From: JADYZU01 sp964540965
GTDB lineage: Bacteria > Pseudomonadota > Alphaproteobacteria > Rhodobacterales > Rhodobacteraceae
Assembly (NCBI GenBank): GCA_964540965.1
Contig: CAZIOT010000010.1
Span: forward strand, 62,001-126,000
Direction of reading: 5' to 3'
Length of the DNA: 64,000 nucleotides
The first letter of the stretch is position 1, and each line of letters opens with the position of its first letter. This document shows, in pieces, positions 52,958 through 61,045 of the stretch. A program made the position numbers and the translations under genes. The notes under the pieces are model-generated. The model was not told the origin of the DNA and made no database searches. It saw only the letters and a program-made list of their open reading frames with translations.

Positions 52958-53971
52958 TCAATCCTCCATGACCTTGGCAAGCGCGCGGGCAATGCGGGCG
53001 GGGCTGGGGAAATAATCCCATTCCTGCGCATGCGGATAGGGCGCATCCCAGCCGGCGATGCGGATCAGCGGCGCGCGCAGGTGCCAGAAACAGGCCTCCT
53101 GCACCTCGGCGATCAGTTCGCCGCCGAAACCGCTGGTGCGGGTCGCCTCGTGGACCACGATGCAGCGCCCGGTCTTTTCCACCGAGGCGCGGATCGTGTC
53201 GAGGTCAAGGGGCAGCAGGCTGCGCAGATCGATGATCTCGGCATCGACGCCGGTTCCGGCCACCGCCGCCTCGGCGACATGGACCATGGTGCCATAAGCC
53301 AGCACCGTCACATCGCGGCCCGGCCGATGGACCTGCGCCTGCCCCAGCGGGATGGCATAATGGCCCTCGGGCACCTCCCCCGCCGGATGGGCCGCCCAGG
53401 GCGTCGATTTGCCGGAATGGTCGCCGCTGAACGGCCCGTTATAGAGCCGCTTCGGCTCCAGAAAGATCACCGGATCGGGATCCTCGATGGCGGCGATCAG
53501 CAGGCCCTTGGCGTCATGGGGGTTCGACGGGATCACCACCTTCAGCCCCGCGACATGGGTGAACAGCGCCTCGGGGCTTTGGCTGTGGGTCTGGCCGCCG
53601 AAAATGCCGCCGCCGGTGGGCATCCGCACCACAAGCGGACAGGTGAACTGCCCGTTCGAGCGGTGGCGCAGCCGGGCCGCTTCCTGCGTGATCTGGTCAT
53701 AGGCGGGAAAAACGTAATCGGCGAACTGGATCTCGACGCAGGGCCGCATTCCCTGCGCGGCCATGCCCACCGCCATGCCGACAATCGCGCTTTCGTTGAT
53801 CGGCGTGTCAAAGACCCGCTCTTCGCCATAGGTGGCCTGCAGGCCGGCGGTGCAGCGGAACACGCCGCCGAAATAGCCGACATCCTCGCCAAAGACGATT
53901 ACGGACGGGTCATCGGCCAGCTTCACGTCCATCGCGCTGCGCAGGGCCTCGATCATGGTCATGCGGGCCAT
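52958..53971 (-). CDS. bkdA2: Branched-chain ketoacid dehydrogenase E1 beta subunit
   Basis: The 337-residue protein starts MTMIEALRSAMDVKLADDPS and has the typical FGEDVGYFGGVFR and EIQFADYVFPAYDQ stretches of BCKDH E1 beta. With E1 alpha it decarboxylates the branched ketoacid using TPP. The start at 53971 is one base from the E1 alpha stop. Confidence 0.95.
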   Translation of the reverse strand: MARMTMIEALRSAMDVKLADDPSVIVFGEDVGYFGGVFRCTAGLQATYGEERVFDTPINESAIVGMAVGMAAQGMRPCVEIQFADYVFPAYDQITQEAARLRHRSNGQFTCPLVVRMPTGGGIFGGQTHSQSPEALFTHVAGLKVVIPSNPHDAKGLLIAAIEDPDPVIFLEPKRLYNGPFSGDHSGKSTPWAAHPAGEVPEGHYAIPLGQAQVHRPGRDVTVLAYGTMVHVAEAAVAGTGVDAEIIDLRSLLPLDLDTIRASVEKTGRCIVVHEATRTSGFGGELIAEVQEACFWHLRAPLIRIAGWDAPYPHAQEWDYFPSPARIARALAKVMED

Positions 53972-53972
53972 G

Positions 53973-55202
53973 TCAGTTCCCCATTTCCTGCCGCTGGCGG
54001 CGCAGATGTTCGGGCATCTCGGCATAGACGCCGCGGAAGATCTCGGCGGGCGAGGTCGGGCGCGGGTCGACGAAGGTGCCATGGGACTCGACAGCCTTCT
54101 GCACCGCCATCACCTCGTCCAGGATCTCGGCCTCGGCCTGGGTGTGGCGTTCCTCGGACCAGGCGCCGCGCAGGATCAGATGCGCCTTCAGGCGGTCGAC
54201 CGGGTCGCCCAGTGGCCAGGCCTTCGCTTCGTCCCGTGGCCGATAGGCGCTGGGATCGTCCGAGGTGGAATGCGCCGCCGCGCGATAGGTGAACCATTCG
54301 ATCAGGACCGGCCCCTGCCCGCGCCGCGCCCGGTCGATGGCCCAGCGCGACACCGCCGCGACGGCCAGGTAATCGTTGCCGTCGACCCGCAAGGCCGGGA
54401 TGCCATAGCCAAGGGCGCGGGCGGCATAGGTCTCGCTGCGGCCGACCGCGACCCCGGTATAGGTCGAGATGGCCCATTGGTTGTTGACCACGTTCAGCAC
54501 CACCGGCGGCAGATAGACCGAGGCCGACAAGAGCGCGCTGTGGAAATCGTTCGACGCCGTGGCGCCGTCGCCGATCCAGCCCGCGGCGATCTTGCCGTTG
54601 CCGCGCAGCGCGCAGGCCATCGCCCAGCCCACCGCCTGCACATATTGCGTGCCCAGATTGCCCGAGACGGAAAAGAACCCGTAATCGCGCGCCGAATGCA
54701 GGATCGGCAGTTGCCGGCCCTGCAGGGGATCAAGATCGTTGGAATAAAGCTGGCCCATCAGCGCCTGCAGCGGATAATCCGCCGCGATCAGCAGGGTCTG
54801 CTGGCGATAGGTCGGGAAATTCATGTCGCCCGGCTCAAGCCGGCGCTGAAAGCCGCAACCGATGGCCTCTTCCCCGGTGCATTGCAGATAGAACGAGGTC
54901 TTGCCCTGCCGCTGGGCATTCAGCATCCGCCGGTCCACCGCGCGCATCTTCAGCATGTCGCGCAGACCAAGGCGCAGGTCGTCGTCGCTCAGGTCGGCGA
55001 TGTAGTCGGCCCAGGGCCCGACAGCCCGGCCCCCCTCGTCCAGCACGCGGATCAGGCCGACGGCAAAGGGGCGGGCGTCCTTCGCCTCGAGGTCGGGGGG
55101 CGGCACCGGCAGGCTGCCGGCGGGCGGCACTTCGATGTTCGAGAAATCCGGCGACTGGTCCGGACGGGCGGGCGGGTGCGGGAAGGCCAGTTTCGCGGTC
55201 AT
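53973..55202 (-). CDS. bkdA1: Branched-chain ketoacid dehydrogenase E1 alpha subunit
   Basis: The 409-residue protein includes the TPP site (AAGWIGDGATASNDFH), RQGKTSFYLQCTGEEA and the phosphorylation-loop-like RAAAHSTSDDPSAYR. This pattern and the N-terminal extension are those of BkdA1 rather than pyruvate dehydrogenase. Its start overlaps the SDR stop by four bases. Confidence 0.95.
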   Translation of the reverse strand: MTAKLAFPHPPARPDQSPDFSNIEVPPAGSLPVPPPDLEAKDARPFAVGLIRVLDEGGRAVGPWADYIADLSDDDLRLGLRDMLKMRAVDRRMLNAQRQGKTSFYLQCTGEEAIGCGFQRRLEPGDMNFPTYRQQTLLIAADYPLQALMGQLYSNDLDPLQGRQLPILHSARDYGFFSVSGNLGTQYVQAVGWAMACALRGNGKIAAGWIGDGATASNDFHSALLSASVYLPPVVLNVVNNQWAISTYTGVAVGRSETYAARALGYGIPALRVDGNDYLAVAAVSRWAIDRARRGQGPVLIEWFTYRAAAHSTSDDPSAYRPRDEAKAWPLGDPVDRLKAHLILRGAWSEERHTQAEAEILDEVMAVQKAVESHGTFVDPRPTSPAEIFRGVYAEMPEHLRRQRQEMGN

Positions 55203-55966
55203 TTCGGCGGCAACCGGGTTGCGGCATCAAGGCGGATCACCTCGCCGTTGAGCATCGGGTTTTCGATGATGTGGCAGACAAGGGCGGCAAATTCCCCCGG
55301 CCGGCCAAGACGGGTCGGGAATTGCGCATGTTGCGCCAGCGCGGTCTGCACCTCGGGCGTGAAGCCGGCCAGCATGGCGGTGCCGAAGATGCCGGGGGCG
55401 ATGGCCATGACGCGGATGCCGTTCCTCGCCATGTCGCGGGCCATGGGCAGGGTCATGCCGGCGACGCCGGCCTTGGACGCCGCATAGGCCGCCTGCCCGA
55501 CCTGCCCGTCCCAGGCTGCGACCGAGGCGGTGTTGACGATCACGCCGCGCTCGCCATCCTCGCCCAGGGGGTCCAGCGCCGCCATCGCCGCCGCCGACTG
55601 GCTTGCCACGTTGAAGGTGCCCAGCAGGTTGACGCCGATCACGCCGGCGAAGGCCGCCGGATCATGCGCGCCGTCACGGCCCAGAGTGCGCCGGGCGGGG
55701 GCGATGCCGGCGCAGTTGACGCAGATCCGTTCGGCCCCGTTGACCGCGCGCAGCTGCGCCAGCGCCGCGGCGACCGAGGCCGGGTCGGCCACGTCGCAGG
55801 GCGCAAAGGCGCCGCCCAGATCCGCGGCGACAGCCCGCCCCGCCGCGGCGTCGCGGTCAAGGATGCCGGTCCGCACGCCGCGGGCGGCCAGCGCCTGCGC
55901 CACCGCCAGACCCAGCCCCGACGCGCCGCCGGTAATCACGCAAGCCATGTCGCTGCCCGGTGTCAT
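55199..55966 (-). CDS. 3-hydroxyacyl-CoA dehydrogenase, SDR type (HSD17B10-like)
   Basis: The 255-residue SDR has VITGGASGLGLAVAQ, the catalytic Ser in VNTASVAAWDG and the YAASKAGV motif, and ends NPMLNGEVIRLD. The sequence resembles the type II 3-hydroxyacyl-CoA dehydrogenase that oxidises 2-methyl-3-hydroxybutyryl-CoA in isoleucine breakdown. Its place between acyl-CoA dehydrogenase and BCKDH genes fits that role. It overlaps the acyl-CoA dehydrogenase stop by four bases. Confidence 0.9.
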   Translation of the reverse strand: MTPGSDMACVITGGASGLGLAVAQALAARGVRTGILDRDAAAGRAVAADLGGAFAPCDVADPASVAAALAQLRAVNGAERICVNCAGIAPARRTLGRDGAHDPAAFAGVIGVNLLGTFNVASQSAAAMAALDPLGEDGERGVIVNTASVAAWDGQVGQAAYAASKAGVAGMTLPMARDMARNGIRVMAIAPGIFGTAMLAGFTPEVQTALAQHAQFPTRLGRPGEFAALVCHIIENPMLNGEVIRLDAATRLPPK

Positions 55967-57114
55967 TGCCGTTTCCCCCCGAATAGATCCCGCGAAATGT
56001 TGATGCGCTGCACGTCCGAGGTGCCTTCGTAGATCTGGCAGACCCGCACGTCGCGATAGAGGCGTTCCAGCGGGAAATCCGCCAGATAGCCGTAGCCGCC
56101 CAATGTCTGGATCGCATCCGAGGTGACGCGTTCGGCCATCTGGCTGGCGAACAGCTTGGCGATCGAGGCCTCGCGCAGGCAGGGCGCGCCGGCATCCCTC
56201 AGCCGGGCGGCGTTCAGCACCAGTTGCCGCGCCGCCTCGACCTGCATGTCCATGTCGGCAAGGCGAAAGGCCACCGCCTGATGGTCGGCAATCGGTCGCC
56301 CGAAGGTCACCCGCTCTTTCGCATAGGCGACCGCCACCTCAAGCGCCGCCTGCGCCATGCCGACCGACTGCGCCGCAATGCCGATCCGCCCGGTTTCCAG
56401 CGACGACAGCGCGATGGCCAGCCCCTGCCCCTCGGCCCCGATGCGGTGGCTTTCGGGCAGGCGCAGCCCGTCGAACACCAGCGCGCAGGTGTCGGACGCA
56501 GTCTGGCCCATCTTGCGTTCGGGCGCCGCAACCCGCAGGCCGGGGCTGCCCGCCGGGATGTAGAAGGCCGAGATGCCCTTCTTGCCCGCCGCCGGATCGG
56601 TGACGGCAAAGGCGATGATGCCGCCGCAGATCCGGGCCGAGGTGATGAACTGCTTGGCGCCGTCCAGCACATAGTAGCCGCCGTCGCGCCGCGCCTTGCT
56701 GCGCAGGGCGGCGGCGTCGCTGCCGGCCTGGGCCTCGGTCAAGGCGAAGGCGCCGATGAAGGCCCCCGCCGCGGCCGGACGCAGCCATTGCCGCTGCTGT
56801 TCGGCCGACCCGAAACGCGACAGGACGGCACAGAACGGCGCGTTGTGGACCGACATCATGGTCGAGACCGCGCCGTCGCCGCCCGCCACCTCCATCAGCG
56901 CCAGCGCATAGGACACATAATCGGCGCCGATACCGCCCTGATCCTCGGACACGATCATGCCCAGCAGGCCAAGCGCCGCCATCTCGGCGATCACCTCGGG
57001 CTCGATGGCGCCGGCGGCGGCCCGCACCGCAGCCCCCGGCGCCAGCCGCGCCTGCGCAAAGCTGCGGGCGGTGTCGCGGATCATCGCCTGTTCGTCGGTC
57101 AGGATTCCGGCCAT
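55963..57114 (-). CDS. Acyl-CoA dehydrogenase, probable short/branched-chain type
   Basis: The 383-residue flavoenzyme has FALTEAQAGSDAAAL in the FAD/substrate region, the GGYGYLADFPLERLYRD stretch and the catalytic Glu in QIYEGTSDVQ. It should convert 2-methylbutyryl-CoA (or isobutyryl-CoA) to the enoyl-CoA. The ATG at 57114 precedes the fold. One base separates it from the thiolase stop. Confidence 0.92.
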   Translation of the reverse strand: MAGILTDEQAMIRDTARSFAQARLAPGAAVRAAAGAIEPEVIAEMAALGLLGMIVSEDQGGIGADYVSYALALMEVAGGDGAVSTMMSVHNAPFCAVLSRFGSAEQQRQWLRPAAAGAFIGAFALTEAQAGSDAAALRSKARRDGGYYVLDGAKQFITSARICGGIIAFAVTDPAAGKKGISAFYIPAGSPGLRVAAPERKMGQTASDTCALVFDGLRLPESHRIGAEGQGLAIALSSLETGRIGIAAQSVGMAQAALEVAVAYAKERVTFGRPIADHQAVAFRLADMDMQVEAARQLVLNAARLRDAGAPCLREASIAKLFASQMAERVTSDAIQTLGGYGYLADFPLERLYRDVRVCQIYEGTSDVQRINISRDLFGGKRQ

Positions 57115-57115
57115 C

Positions 57116-58294
57116 TCAGCCCCTCTCGATGGCGATGGACAGGGCCTCGCCGCCGCCGATGCAGATCGAGGCGATGCCGCGCTGAAGCCCGCGCTCCTCC
57201 AGCGCATGCAGCAGCGTCACCACGATCCGCGCGCCCGAGGCGCCGATCGGATGGCCCAGCGCGCAGCCGCCGCCGTTGACGTTGACCCGGTCCTCGTCCA
57301 GCCCAAGTTCCTGCACAAAGGCCAGCGCGACAACGGCAAAGGCCTCGTTCACCTCCCACAGGTCGACATCGCCGGCCTGCCAGCCCAGCCGGTCAAGCAG
57401 CTTGCGCGTGGCGGCGACGGGCGCGGTGGTGAACCAGGCCGGTTCCTGCGCGTGGCCGGCGGCGCCGACGATCCGGGCGCGGGGGTGCAGCCCCTCTGCC
57501 CGCAGCACCTGATCCGAGACCAGCACCAGCGCCGCCGCACCATCCGAAATCGACGAGGAGCTGGCGGCGGTCACGGTGCCGTCGGGCCGGAAGGCCGGCT
57601 TGAGCGTCGGGATCCTGCCGGCCTGGGCAAGGCCGGGCTGTTCGTCGGCACCCACCGCCACCGACCCCTTGCGCCCGGTCACCGTTACCGGCGCGATTTC
57701 GCGCCGAAAGGCACCACGGGCCTCGGCCGCAAGCGCGCGTTCCAGCGACCGTATCGCCCAGTCATCCTGCCGGGTGCGGGTAAAGCCGAACCTGTCGGCG
57801 CACAGTTCGGCAAACTGGCCCATCAGCGCGCCTTTCTCATAGGCGTCCTCGAGCCCGTCGAAAAACATGTGGTCGACCAGCCGGCCATGGCCCAGCCGCT
57901 GGCCGCGCCGCGAACCGGCGATCAGATGCGGTGCGTTGGTCATGCTTTCCATGCCACCGGCCAGCATGACCTGCGCCTCGCCGGCGCCGATCCGCAGCGC
58001 GGCATCAAGGATCGCCTTCAGGCCCGATCCGCAGACCTTGCTGACGGTGGTGCAGGCAATCGACTGCGGCAGGTCCGCCCGCAACACCGCCTGCCGGGCC
58101 GGCGCCTGACCGACCCCGGCGCTCAGGACCAGCCCGATCAGCGCCTCGTCGATGCGTTCCGGCGGAATTCCCGACTGCGCAACCGCAGCCCGCACCGCAA
58201 CCGCGCCCAGATCGGTGGCGGACAGGTCGCTGAACGCGCCCTGAAATGCCCCCATCGGCGTGCGCTGCGCCGATACGATTGCGACAGGTTCCAC
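57116..58294 (-). CDS. Acetyl-CoA acyltransferase (thiolase)
   Basis: The 392-residue thiolase has the acyl-binding Cys in VSKVCGSGLKAI, the His in GHPIGASGARI, and the C-terminal Cys in SICIGGGEALSI. It would cleave 2-methylacetoacetyl-CoA to acetyl-CoA and propionyl-CoA, the last step of isoleucine degradation. The GTG at 58294 is favoured because a strong GGGGAGGGG lies ahead and the family N-terminus starts there (EPVAIVSAQRTPMG). It is the first gene of the eight-gene branched-chain operon. Confidence 0.92.
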   Translation of the reverse strand: MEPVAIVSAQRTPMGAFQGAFSDLSATDLGAVAVRAAVAQSGIPPERIDEALIGLVLSAGVGQAPARQAVLRADLPQSIACTTVSKVCGSGLKAILDAALRIGAGEAQVMLAGGMESMTNAPHLIAGSRRGQRLGHGRLVDHMFFDGLEDAYEKGALMGQFAELCADRFGFTRTRQDDWAIRSLERALAAEARGAFRREIAPVTVTGRKGSVAVGADEQPGLAQAGRIPTLKPAFRPDGTVTAASSSSISDGAAALVLVSDQVLRAEGLHPRARIVGAAGHAQEPAWFTTAPVAATRKLLDRLGWQAGDVDLWEVNEAFAVVALAFVQELGLDEDRVNVNGGGCALGHPIGASGARIVVTLLHALEERGLQRGIASICIGGGEALSIAIERG

Positions 58295-58437
58295 AGATGC
58301 CCCTCCCCGACCACCCCGGCGAACCGCCATCACCAGCAGTCTAGAACCGATTTCCGGCATGGGTTCGCCTGTTTCATTGCCATTTTTGCGAATCCCGGCA
58401 TGATGCAGCCAGGATTTCGCAGCGAACGGGTGAAACC

Positions 58438-58899
58438 ATGCTGGACCTTGATGATACCGACCTGCGCATCCTTCGGGCGATGCAGGCAGACGGCGACCTT
58501 TCGGTCACCGAAATCGCCGCCCGCGCCGGGCTGTCGCAATCGCCCTGCTCGCGCCGGATCGCCCGGCTGCAGGAGGCGGGTGTGCTGATCGGCAGGGAAA
58601 CCATCCTCGACGCCCGCAAGCTGGGCTTCCAGACCCAGATCATCGTGCGGATCAAGCTGCAAAGCCACGAACGCGGGCTTCTTGACGGCTTCAAGAAGGC
58701 GGTGCGCGACATTCCGGAAATCCAGTTCGCGCTTCTGGTGCTGGGCGATTTCGACTTCTACCTGCGCATCATCGTGCGCGATACCGACCATTACCAGCAG
58801 CTCTTGCAGAACCGGCTTGTCACCCTGCCGGGCATCCGCGAGATGCAGAGTTCGGTCATCCTCGAAGTGGTCAAGGACGTGAAGACCCTGCCGATCTGA
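58438..58899 (+). CDS. bkdR: Lrp/AsnC family regulator, probable BkdR
   Basis: The 153-residue protein has the AsnC helix-turn-helix (DTDLRILRAMQADGDLSVTE, LSQSPCSRRIARLQEAGVL) and RAM domain (LGDFDFYLRIIVRDTDHYQQ). It is divergent from the thiolase-BCKDH operon, the arrangement of BkdR in Pseudomonas, where it activates the bkd genes. The 143-base gap contains an imperfect inverted repeat (GCGAATCC / GGATTTCGC). Confidence 0.86.
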   Translation: MLDLDDTDLRILRAMQADGDLSVTEIAARAGLSQSPCSRRIARLQEAGVLIGRETILDARKLGFQTQIIVRIKLQSHERGLLDGFKKAVRDIPEIQFALLVLGDFDFYLRIIVRDTDHYQQLLQNRLVTLPGIREMQSSVILEVVKDVKTLPI

Positions 58900-58907
58900 G
58901 GGGCGCC

Positions 58908-59246
58908 CTAGCTGATCGGGTCGTACATGAACACGCGCAGTTCCTGCGGGCAGCGGCAGGCCTTGGCGATGCGCCGCGCCCAATCCTCGGCCGCCGCGCG
59001 GTCGGGCAGTTCCAGCACGGTGAAGCCGCCGGTGATGCGGTTGCCGGGATAGCTGCCCGCGGTCACGGTCCCGTCGGCCGCGACGCGCACCGGCGCGACC
59101 TCCTCGTCGATGCCGCCGCCGAACACATAGACCCCGGCCGCCTTCGCGGCGAGGATCACCGCCCGCGATTCCGCGCCCACCTGCTCCATCTCGTCGGGCC
59201 GCGCGTCCATGACGCCGCTGGGAAAGGATATGAGGTATTTTGCCAT
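58908..59246 (-). CDS. YCII-related domain protein
   Basis: The 112-residue protein has the YCII fold pattern: MAKYLISFPSGVMDARPDEM at the start, VFGGGIDEEV in the middle, and the common GGFTVLELPDRAAAEDWARR ending before FMYDP. Such proteins are often found with sigma factors, but none is here. Function is unknown. It faces the BkdR-like gene 8 bases away. Confidence 0.8.
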   Translation of the reverse strand: MAKYLISFPSGVMDARPDEMEQVGAESRAVILAAKAAGVYVFGGGIDEEVAPVRVAADGTVTAGSYPGNRITGGFTVLELPDRAAAEDWARRIAKACRCPQELRVFMYDPIS

Positions 59247-59356
59247 GCCCGCAGCATGACACAGACCGGCGCCCGTGCAAGTCCCCGGCACGGCCTTTGG
59301 CCAACCCCGGCCGGTATCGGCGGCCCCCGATCGCGCGCGGGCCCGTTTAGGGACCG

Positions 59357-59382
59357 GGGGCCCGCGCACCGGCGCGGGCCCC
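59357..59382 (-). terminator. Strong hairpin after the cysteine-repeat gene
   Basis: An 11-bp perfect GC-rich stem (GGGGCCCGCGC with GCGCGGGCCCC) with loop ACCG lies 10 bases past the stop of the cysteine-repeat gene. No U-tract follows on the minus strand, so termination may need Rho; the hairpin can also protect the mRNA end. Confidence 0.6.
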
Positions 59383-59392
59383 TGGCAAAACG

Positions 59393-60883
59393 CTATTTCG
59401 TCGGCACCATCGCCCCCGGCGTCACCGTGCAATCGGTGTCGAACGGCGTGCCGTCGCAGTCGCCTGCAGCCGGCGGGGCACCCACGTCATGACAGCACAG
59501 CGTGCAGTCCAGATCGAACGGAGAGACATTGCTGCAATCGCAGGCCGCGCATCCCACCGGCGCCCCGGCCGCCGGCTTGCCCGGCGGCACAGGCTGCGCC
59601 TGCGCCGGGACAGTGCCGGCGCAATCCGCGCCGTCGGTGCCGGCAAGGCAGCGGCCGGTGCCCTGCGGTTCGTCGCACTGGCCGTCAAAGGCATGGCGGC
59701 AGGTGTTCTCTCCGGTCCCCGACGGCACCGGGCGCAGCGCGCAATCGGTCTCGTCCGACATTGCCGGACAGCCGTTGCCATAGGGCTGTTCGTTGCACAC
59801 CCCGTTGTTGGCGAGCACGCAGCCATCCTTGCCCCCGGCCGGCCGGAACGGCGGCAGCACTGTGGTTTCGGCCAGACAATCCGCATGATCGGTGCCGATC
59901 GCGCAAAGCCCGGTCCCCAGACCCGGCTCGTCACAGGTGCCGTCAAAGGCGTGGCCGCAGCTGTTCAGCGGATCAGGCTGGGCCGCACAATCCGCCGTAT
60001 CGGTCCCGGCGGCGCAAAAGCCGGTGCCGATCCCCGGTTCGTCGCATTCGCCGTCATTGATCCAGGGGCAGGCGACAGGGACGGCATTGGCGCAATCCGC
60101 CGTGTCGGTCCCGGCGGCACAGACGCCAGTGCCAATGCCCGGCTCGTCGCATTCGCCATCGTTCACCCAACGGCAGCCGACCGTCACCGCATTGGCGCAA
60201 TCCGCCGTGTCGGTCCCGGCGGCACAGACGCCGGTTCCGATGCCGGGTTCGTCGCATTCGCCATCGTTCACCCAGCGGCAGCCGGCAGGCAGCGCATTGG
60301 CGCAATCCGCCGTGTCGGTTCCGGCGGCACAGAGGCCGGTGCCGATGCCGGGTTCGTCGCATTCCCCATCGCTGACCCAGCGGCAGCCGACCGTCACCGC
60401 ATTGGCACAATCCGCCGTGTCGGTTCCTGCCGGGCAAGCGCCGGTGCCGATGCCCGGCTCGTCGCATTCGCCATCGTTCACCCAACGGCAGCCGACCGTC
60501 ACCGCGTTGGCGCAATCCGCCGTGTCGGTCCCGGCGGCACAAACGCCGGTGCCGATGCCGGGTTCGTCGCATTCGCCATCGTTGACCCAGCGGCAGCCGA
60601 CCGCCATCGCATTGGCACAATCCGCCGTGTCGGTTCCGGCGGCACAGGCGCCGGTGCCGATGCCGGGTTCGTCGCATTCGCCGTCATGGGTCCAGAGGCA
60701 GCCACTGAACCCGGCACAATCCGTCGTGTCTGTCCCTTCCGGACAAGCGCCGGTGCCGATCCCGCGCTCGTCGCACTCGCCGTCATGCGCCCAAGTGCAG
60801 GAATCGTCTGCCAGGGCCGCTCCGGCCGACAGCCACAGCACGGCTGCAAGGCCCCGAAGCACCCAACCCGATCCTTGTGTCAT
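59393..60883 (-). CDS. Secreted cysteine-rich tandem-repeat protein
   Basis: The 496-residue protein has an N-terminal signal peptide (WVLRGLAAVLWLSAGAALA, mature end near residue 26). Eleven repeats follow from residue 29, each with four cysteines in the pattern C-x7-C-x9-C-x8-C (repeats 10 and 11 have C-x7-C-x8-C-x8-C). A typical unit is CRWVNDGECDEPGIGTG followed by the C-AAGTDTAD-C end. A Cys-rich tail (residues 445-496) closes it. The acidic DGECDEPG and GTDTADC stretches suggest calcium binding. I do not recognise the family; distant likeness to LNR repeats is possible. It is probably periplasmic or exported. Confidence 0.88.
   Translation of the reverse strand: MTQGSGWVLRGLAAVLWLSAGAALADDSCTWAHDGECDERGIGTGACPEGTDTTDCAGFSGCLWTHDGECDEPGIGTGACAAGTDTADCANAMAVGCRWVNDGECDEPGIGTGVCAAGTDTADCANAVTVGCRWVNDGECDEPGIGTGACPAGTDTADCANAVTVGCRWVSDGECDEPGIGTGLCAAGTDTADCANALPAGCRWVNDGECDEPGIGTGVCAAGTDTADCANAVTVGCRWVNDGECDEPGIGTGVCAAGTDTADCANAVPVACPWINDGECDEPGIGTGFCAAGTDTADCAAQPDPLNSCGHAFDGTCDEPGLGTGLCAIGTDHADCLAETTVLPPFRPAGGKDGCVLANNGVCNEQPYGNGCPAMSDETDCALRPVPSGTGENTCRHAFDGQCDEPQGTGRCLAGTDGADCAGTVPAQAQPVPPGKPAAGAPVGCAACDCSNVSPFDLDCTLCCHDVGAPPAAGDCDGTPFDTDCTVTPGAMVPTK
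60071..60700 (-). repeat. Six near-identical 105-bp tandem units
   Basis: Repeats 2 to 7 of the cysteine-rich protein are each exactly 35 codons long and nearly identical, giving six 105-bp DNA units in perfect phase. Units 3, 6 and 7 differ mainly in their last few codons. The outer repeats (1, 8-11) are more divergent and vary in linker length. Such an array can change copy number by recombination. Confidence 0.9.
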
Positions 60884-61045
60884 CCGTCACCCTCCCCTTG
60901 CGGTTCGGCATCAAACTTGCGCAAACCGGCCGGCCGCGCCGTGATCTGGCGCAATCCGCCGCAAAGATTGTGGGGATGAGGGTTTCGGACCACCGCCCGA
61001 CCGGGTGCAGACGAAAGGTCCTGCCGGGCGGGCCGGGCCGACGCG

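Noticed and set aside
60071..60700. Possible CRISPR array
   Set aside because: The units are contiguous 105-bp coding repeats in frame, with no short repeat/variable spacer pattern and no cas genes.
59489..60979. Plus-strand frames with repeated Ser/Pro/Val or Arg/Gly peptides
   Set aside because: They are antisense images of the cysteine-repeat gene. The minus strand has a signal peptide and regular cysteines, so it is the real frame.
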